Below are positions 32,467 through 38,118 of a stretch of DNA of 38,118 bases, piece after piece (the first letter of the stretch is position 1; every line of letters starts with the position of its first letter). Source of the DNA: Candidatus Blautia faecipullorum (GTDB lineage Bacteria; Bacillota; Clostridia; Lachnospirales; Lachnospiraceae); contig DXEG01000018.1 in the NCBI GenBank assembly GCA_019115125.1, positions 1 through 38,118 of the forward strand, written 5' to 3'. Both the position numbers and the translations under genes were made by a program. The notes below the pieces were generated by a model. It saw nothing but the letters and a program-made list of their open reading frames with translations, was not told where the DNA came from and searched no databases.

Positions 32467-32493
32467 CCGCCACTACTCGCAATAGTGACGGCT
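32465..32493. terminator. Shared hairpin at the toxin/antisense 3' ends
   Basis: The outer arms AGCCG (32465-32469) and CGGCT (32489-32493) and inner arms CACTA/TAGTG form a stem with one mismatch. The minus strand continues ATTTTCGTTTA, a U-rich end, so it best terminates the antisense RNA. On the plus strand it directly follows the toxin stop codon. Confidence 0.7.
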
Positions 32494-32561
32494 GACCTCG
32501 TATAAAGGTTTAAGCTAATAATTACTGAGGGTAGGCCGCTTCTCTGGCTTTCCCTTTTTCT
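32465..32561 (-). ncRNA. Putative antisense antitoxin RNA
   Basis: A convergent promoter (32568-32596) starts a transcript of about 100 bases that ends in the shared hairpin, overlapping the 3' end of the toxin mRNA. No open reading frame of note lies within it. Convergent 3'-overlapping antisense RNAs of this kind silence TxpA-type toxins. The start is estimated from the promoter. Confidence 0.6.
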
Positions 32562-32567
32562 ATTACC

Positions 32568-32596
32568 AATATAGCATAACTGGATGCAGGGCGCAA
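32568..32596 (-). promoter_or_regulatory. Promoter of the antisense RNA
   Basis: On the minus strand TTGCGC (32591-32596), 17 bases, TATATT (32568-32573), with an extended -10 TGC directly before it. This is stronger by sequence than the toxin promoter, as expected for an antitoxin RNA. Confidence 0.7.
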
Positions 32597-32600
32597 GACC

Positions 32601-32669
32601 CTATTCGTCCGTATCTGGAACACTATTCGTCCATATCTGAAATATAATGGAATACCATATAATGGAATA
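32601..32669. repeat. Two short tandem direct repeats
   Basis: CTATTCGTCC(G/A)TATCTG(G/A)AA occurs at 32601-32620 and 32623-32642 (period 22). It is followed by ATATAATGGAATA at 32642-32654 and 32657-32669 (period 15). They lie just upstream of the antisense promoter in a stretch without genes. Confidence 0.8.
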
Positions 32670-32691
32670 TATGCCTTGCTGCCCTTTCCGA

Positions 32692-32736
32692 AAGAACATT
32701 CTCTGGCGGATGATAAGCCGCTCTTTGTTCTTTAAT
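32692..32736 (-). terminator. Possible terminator of the surface-protein operon
   Basis: AAAGAACA and TGTTCTTT arms enclose an inner GCGG/CCGC stem immediately after the last gene of the operon. A U tract is lacking, so the call is tentative. Confidence 0.45.
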
Positions 32737-33637
32737 GATTTTCATTGTATTTTTTCTTTCTGTATTGCAGGAAAACGATTTCGCCTGCCGCTGACAGTGA
32801 TATCAGAAGGGTGACCGCCCATGAATAAATATCAGAGGGATCGCCTGTCTTTGGCGTTTCTTTCCCGCTGTCCGCCGCACTTGCTGTGTTCTGCGAAGTT
32901 CCGCCGCCGGTTGTTCCCGATAGCGTTTGGGTGGGCGTCAACGTCGCATCTTCCTCCGGCGCCTCTGTAGGTGTCTGGATTGGCGTTTGCGTTGGTGTCT
33001 GAGTTGGCGTCTGTGTCGGCTGCTCCAGCAGCACATAATAGCTGTTATGGGTGGTCTGGAAACTGACTGTGCCGCCTGCGTAAGAAGCGTTCATCTTCTC
33101 CGGGCTGCCCTGTGACGGCTGATAATAAATCACTGGATTCTGGTAGCCTGCGCCGGAGGGTGGAGTGATGGCGATCCGGATGGTTCCGCCCACTTCCTGC
33201 ACCTGACCATTCGCATCTTCTAACCAGATGTCATAGGGCCGCATATTCGTTCCTTTCCCCTCCATCTGCGCTGTAAACCACTGCCATGCAGAACTGCTGT
33301 CCGTTTCCTTTGGGATGGCAAACACCTTCAGATACAGACCGTCTGCCGTCACACCCGAAACTGTAATGACCGTTCCATCTGCCAGAGTAACGGATGCCGT
33401 CCCGTCTGTGACTGGGGAAGAAGCAATCCCATCCTCTCCGCTGCTTTCATACTTTGCGTATACATCTTTCCTGGCGCTGCCGCCAGATTGCTCTACAATA
33501 TTAGTTTCTGCCGCCATACAGGGCATCGCTGTAAAGAGCGCCCCTATGACAAATACAGAAAGAACCGCTGTTATCCTGCGGATGCTCCTGCCAAACAGAC
33601 GTTTATCTATTCTTCTGTTTTCCTGTTTCTTTTCCAT
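32732..33637 (-). CDS. Cell-wall-anchored surface protein with PKTGD sorting signal
   Basis: The 301-residue protein has a signal peptide (about 1-42, IRRITAVLSVFVIGALFTAM, cleavage after AMPCMA), an extracellular domain of about 150 residues with no family I recognise, and a Thr/Pro stalk (TPTQTPTQTPIQTPTEAP). It ends in a sorting signal: PKTGD at about 262-266, a membrane helix, and the tail YRKKKYNENH. PKTGD replaces LPXTG in many clostridial sortase substrates. No sortase gene is in the window. The ATG at 33637 follows GGGAGGTGAG. It is the last gene of a six-gene unit and the only one with a wall anchor. Confidence 0.82.
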   Translation of the reverse strand: MEKKQENRRIDKRLFGRSIRRITAVLSVFVIGALFTAMPCMAAETNIVEQSGGSARKDVYAKYESSGEDGIASSPVTDGTASVTLADGTVITVSGVTADGLYLKVFAIPKETDSSSAWQWFTAQMEGKGTNMRPYDIWLEDANGQVQEVGGTIRIAITPPSGAGYQNPVIYYQPSQGSPEKMNASYAGGTVSFQTTHNSYYVLLEQPTQTPTQTPTQTPIQTPTEAPEEDATLTPTQTLSGTTGGGTSQNTASAADSGKETPKTGDPSDIYSWAVTLLISLSAAGEIVFLQYRKKKYNENH

Positions 33638-33641
33638 GTTC

Positions 33642-34181
33642 TCACCTCCCATCACTGGCCTTTTGTCTCTCCAATGTGGTGTTTAATACTGCCGAGCCTG
33701 CGCTGTGATAGGTGTCCGGCTCATATGCCATGATCTTTAACTGTAGCTCCATCCCATCCTCCAGAGACACATCCGCCCCGGTCAGCTCAACGGACTGCAC
33801 ATACTCGCCGGGTTTTAAAAGGCCCGTCTCTCCCAGGATATTCCCCTGGGCATCCAACACTCTTAATTTCATCCACACCGTGTTCTCTGCGTGGTTGGTA
33901 AACCACACATCCGCACAGCCATCTTCTTCCACAACCTTTCCGCACAGAGATACCCGGTAAGCGCCCGGTATGTCCAGTGGGGAATACCCCAGATTTTCCG
34001 AAACTTCCGGTTCTCCGCTGACCGCTTCTTGTTCAAAGGGCGGCGGCGTAAAGTTCTCTGTTCCATCATCCCGTTTCCCCGTCATGGCCAGAACTGCCGC
34101 CATGACTGCCAGGGAAATCACCGCCACAAAAAGCATGGCAAAAAGCGGCCGATTTCCACGGCTTATTTCTCTATCCTTCAT
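33642..34181 (-). CDS. Single-pass membrane protein with extracellular beta-type domain
   Basis: This 179-residue protein has a short cytoplasmic start (KDREISRGNR), one membrane helix (about 13-33, LFAMLFVAVISLAVMAAVLA), a Pro/Glu-rich linker, and a domain of about 110 residues. The domain ends in LKPGEYVQSVELTG, KIMAYEPDTYHSAGSAVLNT. The phrase pattern N-x-A-E-N...L-x-P-G...V...L...A-x-LNT recurs in the membrane protein at 35522-36058, so the two are distant paralogues. The ATG at 34181 lies 13 bases after the previous stop with a weak GGCGG site. Family unknown to me; it may hold or assemble the secreted partners. Confidence 0.75.
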   Translation of the reverse strand: MKDREISRGNRPLFAMLFVAVISLAVMAAVLAMTGKRDDGTENFTPPPFEQEAVSGEPEVSENLGYSPLDIPGAYRVSLCGKVVEEDGCADVWFTNHAENTVWMKLRVLDAQGNILGETGLLKPGEYVQSVELTGADVSLEDGMELQLKIMAYEPDTYHSAGSAVLNTTLERQKASDGR

Positions 34182-34194
34182 AACACCGCCGGGA

Positions 34195-34791
34195 TTACGG
34201 GTTCTGTGAAGCTGCGGCATTGATGGTAACGGTAACCGTACCCAGCTTTTTACCGCTGTCTCCGGACGTCAGTGTGCCGCCGTTCATCATCAGCCATGCA
34301 CTCTTTTTGTAGTCTGCTTCTGCCGGACTTCCCGTGGAGCGGTCTACAAGGGACAGGGTATTGTCCGTAAGCTCTGTTACGCCTGTCACATTGTTAGAAG
34401 CGGTTACTTCCCCTGCGTAAAACGTACCGGTATAATCTGTGCCGCTTTCTTGCGTAAAGCTCAATTTTGCATCTACTGCCGCATTGGAGCGGTTCTCTAC
34501 CTCTACCTTGTTCGCTCCGCATGCACATGTCCAGTAGGCTTCTGTTTTATCCGTGTACTGCTGGCTGGACGCATCCCATTCCTGCTCCTTATCCTGATAG
34601 GTAAATGCCATGCTGCCCCAGGTAATTGTCACGTTGTAGACGGTGGACGGTGGACTGGCCTGGTAGGTTCCCGTCACATCCGTACCTGTGCTGCTGCTTC
34701 CATCTCCTGTGACTGTTTCCGCCAGAACCGTATTCCCCGCTGACAGGGCCAGCGCCGCACACATCAATGCTGTGATGATTTTTTTCTTCAT
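34195..34791 (-). CDS. Secreted WGSMxFTY-domain protein
   Basis: The 198-residue protein has a signal peptide (MKKKIITALMCAALALSAGN, cleavage near LA-ET at 24) and a domain in which V-Y-x-V-x-I-x-WGSMAFTY starts at about residue 51. Next come W(D)xxxxxY, W-x-C, NKVEVENRSNAAVDAKLSF, YTGTFYAGE and the ending LGTVTVTINA. The same order of motifs occurs in the proteins at 34956-35507 and at the C-terminus of 36073-37770. No wall or membrane anchor is seen after the signal peptide. AAGGAG lies upstream of the ATG at 34791. Function unknown. Confidence 0.78.
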   Translation of the reverse strand: MKKKIITALMCAALALSAGNTVLAETVTGDGSSSTGTDVTGTYQASPPSTVYNVTITWGSMAFTYQDKEQEWDASSQQYTDKTEAYWTCACGANKVEVENRSNAAVDAKLSFTQESGTDYTGTFYAGEVTASNNVTGVTELTDNTLSLVDRSTGSPAEADYKKSAWLMMNGGTLTSGDSGKKLGTVTVTINAAASQNP

Positions 34792-34826
34792 AGTCTTATC
34801 CGCTCCTTCTTTAATTTCCGGTATTT

Positions 34827-34942
34827 GCAACAGTTCAGCAAACTGAACTGTTGCATGCAAAAATCCATTTAAAATCGCCTGTGGCGATGGGATTTTTGCA
34901 CTCCTGCATCATATCCTCACGGCCTGCGCAGTAAATGCGCAG
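34827..34942. repeat. Cluster of three perfect hairpins between operon genes
   Basis: Three inverted repeats stand in a row: GCAACAGTTCAG with its complement (34827-34854); GCAAAAATCC with GGATTTTTGC (34857-34899) enclosing ATCGCC/GGCGAT; and CTGCGCA/TGCGCAG (34924-34942). They fill the gap between two surface-protein genes. None has a clear U tract, so they may protect or cut the mRNA, or be a small mobile element. Confidence 0.8.
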
Positions 34943-34955
34943 ACCTGGTTGGAAA

Positions 34956-35507
34956 TTATTTGATTTCTACTGTAATCTGCCCGATATTGGTAAGGGATGT
35001 GGCTGTTTTCGGCAAAGCTCCGGAGAGCTTCAAAGCAGTCTCCCCGGTAAGCTCCGAAGCATCGACAGCTTTATTTTCCGCTGTTGGCAGTGTGATCGTT
35101 GCATTGGTAAAGGTCCCGGTAATGTTCTTGTAATCCTCTGCCGCCGTGTAGCTGAACTCCGCCGCTACCTCCGCATTGGAATGGTTGGTGACCGAAACGG
35201 TATCCGCCCCGGCTTCGCAGCTCCATGTCCCCGCAGCCCCCGCTTCTGTGTAGGTGTGGCTGTCCGGATTCCAAACTCTGTCACCGGCGTTTACCGTGTA
35301 TGTAAATTCCATGCTGCCCCAGGCTATGTCTACTTTATAGACCGTTCCCGGCGTCCCTGTCTGGGCATAGGTGCCGCTGACATTGATATTTGTCTCTCCG
35401 GGAGAAGTGGTTACCTCTTCGCTCCCCTGAGCGGCCAGAACAACACTTCCCTGGGCGGCCAGAAGCATAGCCGCCAGACAGCCTGCCATCATCTTTTTTG
35501 CTCTCAT
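34956..35507 (-). CDS. Secreted WGSMxFTY-domain protein
   Basis: This 183-residue protein has a signal peptide (MRAKKMMAGCLAAMLLAAQG, cleavage near VLA-AQ) and the same domain as its neighbour: VYKVDIAWGSMEFTYT at about 57-71, RVWNPDSHTYTE, GTWSCEAGADTVSVTNHSN, a short FSYTAAEDY, TGTFTNATI, LSGALPKTA and a last strand IGQITVEIK. It ends directly after the domain and has no anchor. AAGGAGG precedes the ATG. Secreted subunit of a surface assembly is a reasonable guess but not shown. Confidence 0.78.
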   Translation of the reverse strand: MRAKKMMAGCLAAMLLAAQGSVVLAAQGSEEVTTSPGETNINVSGTYAQTGTPGTVYKVDIAWGSMEFTYTVNAGDRVWNPDSHTYTEAGAAGTWSCEAGADTVSVTNHSNAEVAAEFSYTAAEDYKNITGTFTNATITLPTAENKAVDASELTGETALKLSGALPKTATSLTNIGQITVEIK

Positions 35508-35521
35508 TTTTTCATCCTCCT

Positions 35522-36058
35522 TTATTCCTGCACCGTGATCGTAACCGGTATTTCTGTATTCAGTATGGCTTTTTCCCCGCTGTCCTGCTGATAGTAGGAC
35601 GCAACAAATTTGCCCTCATAGGTGCCTGCCTGCAATTTGGCATCATCGGAAAGCGTGAGCTTCGTGACCTGTTTCCCCGGAACCAGTCTCCCGGACTGTG
35701 CCACTTCCGTTTCCTGTATCACGATCTGCAATACCATATCCTGGTTAGATTCCGCAGGATTGGCAAACATCAGCGTGACTGTCTTTTCCGACAAGTCAAT
35801 GGACACATCTGTGGAGTAGGAAAGGCTTACCGCCCCTCCCCCTTCGGGCTGCTCCAGCTTCTCCCCGGCTTCTTCTCCCATATCTTCGGCATTCTTTTCT
35901 TCCTCCACCGGGGCATAGTCCGGGGCGAGGGTATCCTTTGCCGGTTCCCGGAACAGAAGCGCCCATATACTGACGCCCACCGCTATCGCTGTGATCAAAG
36001 CCAGAAGCAGGATCAGCCATTTTGTTTTATCCTTTTTCTTTCCCACTGTCTGTTTCAT
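35522..36058 (-). CDS. Single-pass membrane protein with extracellular beta-type domain
   Basis: This 178-residue protein has a Lys-rich cytoplasmic start (KQTVGKKKDKTK), one membrane helix (about 15-36, LILLLALITAIAVGVSIWAL), a strongly acidic linker (APVEEEKNAEDMGEEAGEKL), and a C-terminal domain. The domain contains VTLMFANPAESNQDMVLQIV, GRLVPGKQVTKLTLSD and YEGKFVASYYQQ...AILNTEIPVTITV. The last part parallels the membrane protein at 33642-34181. It follows the large surface protein by 14 bases and precedes a WGSMxFTY gene, so each membrane protein is adjacent to such a gene. Family unknown to me. Confidence 0.77.
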   Translation of the reverse strand: MKQTVGKKKDKTKWLILLLALITAIAVGVSIWALLFREPAKDTLAPDYAPVEEEKNAEDMGEEAGEKLEQPEGGGAVSLSYSTDVSIDLSEKTVTLMFANPAESNQDMVLQIVIQETEVAQSGRLVPGKQVTKLTLSDDAKLQAGTYEGKFVASYYQQDSGEKAILNTEIPVTITVQE

Positions 36059-36072
36059 TCTGTCACCATTTC

Positions 36073-37770
36073 CTAATTGCCTCCCGTTCCGCTGTTAATG
36101 GTTACTTTAACGCTTCCAAGCGCTGCCTTACCACCGGACTTGTCCGCCGGACTGCCGGATAAAAGAAGATATGCGGTATCGGTTCCGCCAATCTCCGCTA
36201 CAGTAACCGGGGCGGCTATCTGGGTTGTACCTGACGCATCTTTGTAAAACGCTCCGGTCACTGCCGTATCGGTTGGCGCATAGCCATAGGTTACATTGAC
36301 CGGATCGTACCCCTTGTTTATTACCTGAATTTTATTGCTGTCCGCTGTCGTTGGTTTCCACCCGCTGTTTACTGTATCCACATCATAGGAAACCGTCTCC
36401 GGGTTCCATGTTTTTGCTTCTGTGTAGGTAAATTCCATGCTGCCCCAGGTGACATCCACCTTACAAGAATCCGTAATGACCGTATCCTGGATGTCCGTCT
36501 CGCTGCAGGTACCGGTACATACGATTGTAACGCCAGAAGCAATACTAGAATAGTCAAAATCTCCAATATTACCATTAACACGGAATGTTCCTGAACCATA
36601 TACGCTTAGACCAACACCAACATCAATCTTCGAAATATTCCCATTTATCGTTAGAGGTGCATAGAATACTCCATAACCAACTTCAATATTCGCATTCACA
36701 GTACCTGGCCCTTTTATACTAGAAGGACTTGCTGATCCATATAAAGTAATCCCTCCACTGCAGGTAAGCGTATGATTATTCAAGTCTATCTGAAAACTCT
36801 GGGACATTGGACCATAATCACCAATACTACCGCTTACGGTTACATCCTTGAGCAGTTTACACCAGTTATTCGAATTATTATAAGTAGCTGCCAAAGCCTC
36901 CATAAAGTCCGTATAGTATGTACCGTTTACTACTGCCACACTGTCATCCGTCTGCTCATTGGAAGTCGTACCGGTTGTCATTGTCAAGCTGTTGAAGTAA
37001 GCAAACAATGTCTCAATCTTTGTCTTATCGACCTGTGCCTGTTCCTCCGCTGACAAAGCTTCGTATGCGTCATTGGCTTCCTCGGTCTGCATGTAAGCGT
37101 TCTGCCGGTCGGCATCATTCATGTTCCCCGCTTCTTCCGCAGACGGGAGCGCATCTATGAGCGCCTGCACTTTCTGCACTTCTTCTGAAAGGGTGGGGAG
37201 GGTGTTGTTCGGCTGTGTCTCCTTTTGAGAACTTCCTTCCGTCAACAATTCGTCCTGATTGTTTCCCTCTGTCATTCCCCCATTCAGGGGATTTCCGCTC
37301 TGGGCATTCCCGTTACTGCACTCCGTACACACAAAAACACAGGGGCTGCCCTCCACCGCTGCCACATAACCGCAAGCTGCATCATGCACATGGGTACAGT
37401 TCAGTGTTCTGACCACGCAGCCGGATTCCTCACTGCACACATGGGTGCAGGCTGTCGGCTCGCTCTCCGTATTTCCAGTCTCTTCAGCAGATGCGTCTGT
37501 GCTTTCTGTCTGTTTTTCTGTCTCGCTTTCTGCCGAGTAACATTCCGCACTGTGTTCATGGACACACTTCGTCTCCGTCAGATAACACTCCTCTGTATGT
37601 TCATGGCTGCATTCCTGCCCCTCCACTGCCTCCACATAACCGCAATCTGCGGTATGCTCCGTATGATGTTCACAGGACTGCGCCAGAACACCGTTTGCCG
37701 GTGTAAGCTGAAATACCATAGCCGTACTTAACACCACCGCCATCAGGTGTTTGTGTTTTTTCCGTTTCAT
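36073..37770 (-). CDS. Large mosaic surface protein: Cys/His repeats, beta-helix, WGSMxFTY domain
   Basis: The 565-residue protein has a signal peptide (1 to about 33, HLMAVVLSTAMVFQLTPANG). A Cys/His-rich repeat region follows (about 35-175) with units such as CSHEHTEECY, CVHEHSAECY and CTHVHDAACGY, a pattern seen in clostridial surface proteins that could bind metal. Then come a polar linker, a helical segment (SEEVQKVQALIDALPSAEEA), a Gly/Asn-rich beta-helix-like stretch (about 300-435, IDLNNHTLTCSGGITLYGSA), and a C-terminal WGSMEFTY domain (438-565). It has no wall anchor. ATG at 37770 follows AAGG by eight bases; an in-frame GTG at 37779 lies inside that site. It is the first gene of the six-gene unit. 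Confidence 0.8.
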   Translation of the reverse strand: MKRKKHKHLMAVVLSTAMVFQLTPANGVLAQSCEHHTEHTADCGYVEAVEGQECSHEHTEECYLTETKCVHEHSAECYSAESETEKQTESTDASAEETGNTESEPTACTHVCSEESGCVVRTLNCTHVHDAACGYVAAVEGSPCVFVCTECSNGNAQSGNPLNGGMTEGNNQDELLTEGSSQKETQPNNTLPTLSEEVQKVQALIDALPSAEEAGNMNDADRQNAYMQTEEANDAYEALSAEEQAQVDKTKIETLFAYFNSLTMTTGTTSNEQTDDSVAVVNGTYYTDFMEALAATYNNSNNWCKLLKDVTVSGSIGDYGPMSQSFQIDLNNHTLTCSGGITLYGSASPSSIKGPGTVNANIEVGYGVFYAPLTINGNISKIDVGVGLSVYGSGTFRVNGNIGDFDYSSIASGVTIVCTGTCSETDIQDTVITDSCKVDVTWGSMEFTYTEAKTWNPETVSYDVDTVNSGWKPTTADSNKIQVINKGYDPVNVTYGYAPTDTAVTGAFYKDASGTTQIAAPVTVAEIGGTDTAYLLLSGSPADKSGGKAALGSVKVTINSGTGGN

Positions 37771-38086
37771 AAAACTCACCTTCTTTAATTTTGATGTCTG
37801 CTATTTTTGCGCCGGCCAGCCTGCACTTTGCATGACCTTTCCGGTCTGTTTGTTTTTGTTGTTAAAGAATGAGCGCAGCTCATTCTTCGCGCGCGAGCGG
37901 GCCGGTCACGGCAAACTCTATTCCGCAAGCTGCGCATCCTCGCGGAGCGTTTTGCCTGACAGGGAACGAAGTTTCCGGTCAGGCAAAACAAAACGCACCC
38001 AATCCACAGATTGCTCTGCAGAGAAGATGCGTTTTGATTTATTCTTTATGAAATTGGAAATTACAGCAAAAAAGGACAGAACTATC
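37771..38086 (-). repeat. Palindrome-rich region upstream of the surface operon
   Basis: No gene is convincing in this stretch. It contains GAATGAGC-gca-GCTCATTC (37867-37885), TTTTGCCTGAC...GTCAGGCAAAA (37950-37988), and CAAAACGCA...TGCGTTTTG (37989-37997 and 38028-38036) around the palindrome CTCTGCAGAG. On the minus strand the last one is followed by TTTTG and could terminate a gene outside the window. I found no consensus promoter for the operon. Confidence 0.6.

Positions 38087-38118
<32 letters not shown>

Noticed and set aside
37869..38051. Plus-strand reading frame of 60 codons in the palindromic region
   Set aside because: It runs across several inverted repeats, has no Shine-Dalgarno site, and its composition reflects the palindromes. 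It is more likely a repeated DNA element than a gene.

Overview
The window looks like the chromosome of a gut anaerobe of the Bacillota, most likely family Lachnospiraceae. The clues are strong AGGAGG-type ribosome binding sites, TTGACA/TATAAT promoters, the rpmJ-rpsM-rpsK-rpsD gene order, a fucose/propanediol microcompartment locus, and a PKTGD-type cell-wall sorting signal. The species assignment is inference. The right edge runs into a CTGT tetranucleotide repeat and may be a contig end.

Layout. (1) 1-1370, minus strand: the alpha ribosomal operon fragment rpmJ-rpsM-rpsK-rpsD(partial), with its own promoter. (2) 1420-3940, minus: hflK-hflC behind a leader that reads as a yybP-ykoY manganese riboswitch with an intrinsic terminator. 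(3) 4021-4977, minus: a DUF1445/YcsI-type hydro-lyase. (4) 5133-8110: L-fucose isomerase (minus) divergent from an AraC-family activator (plus), with overlapping promoters and a perfect inverted repeat pair. (5) 8143-24195: a 19-gene minus-strand operon for a bacterial microcompartment that degrades L-fucose. In transcription order it is fucA, pduP, a Zn-type alcohol dehydrogenase, four BMC-H shell genes, pduL, pduN, pduS, pduT, a DeoR-family regulator, an Fe-type alcohol dehydrogenase, pduC, pduD, pduE, pduG, pduH and pduO. A consensus promoter and four phased GTTGTTTT repeats lie in front. (6) 24301-25222, plus: a PHP-domain phosphoesterase. (7) 25319-31212, plus: the ribose operon rbsR-K-D-A-C-B. 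(8) 31240-32189, minus: a cobalamin riboswitch followed by a cysteine-rich small-domain protein. (9) 32246-32596: a compact type I toxin-antitoxin-like module. (10) 32732-37770, minus: six genes for secreted or membrane-attached surface proteins, three of which share an unnamed WGSMxFTY domain. A repeat-rich tail follows.

How the genes work together. FucI and FucA act in fucose breakdown (a fuculokinase must lie elsewhere), giving DHAP and L-lactaldehyde. One of the two alcohol dehydrogenases can reduce lactaldehyde to 1,2-propanediol. The B12-dependent diol dehydratase PduCDE, repaired by PduGH and supplied with adenosylcobalamin by PduO, makes propionaldehyde. PduP and PduL convert this to propionyl-phosphate, and the other dehydrogenase makes 1-propanol. 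PduS and PduT are redox proteins of the shell. FucA, PduP, the Zn-ADH, PduD and PduL all carry similar short amphipathic peptides typical of cargo targeting. The locus therefore combines the aldolase-dehydrogenase-shell layout known from glycyl-radical fucose compartments with a B12-dependent dehydratase. A B12 riboswitch lies 7 kb further on.

The least explained part is the right-hand surface island, together with the toxin-like module and the many palindromes and short direct repeats around it.
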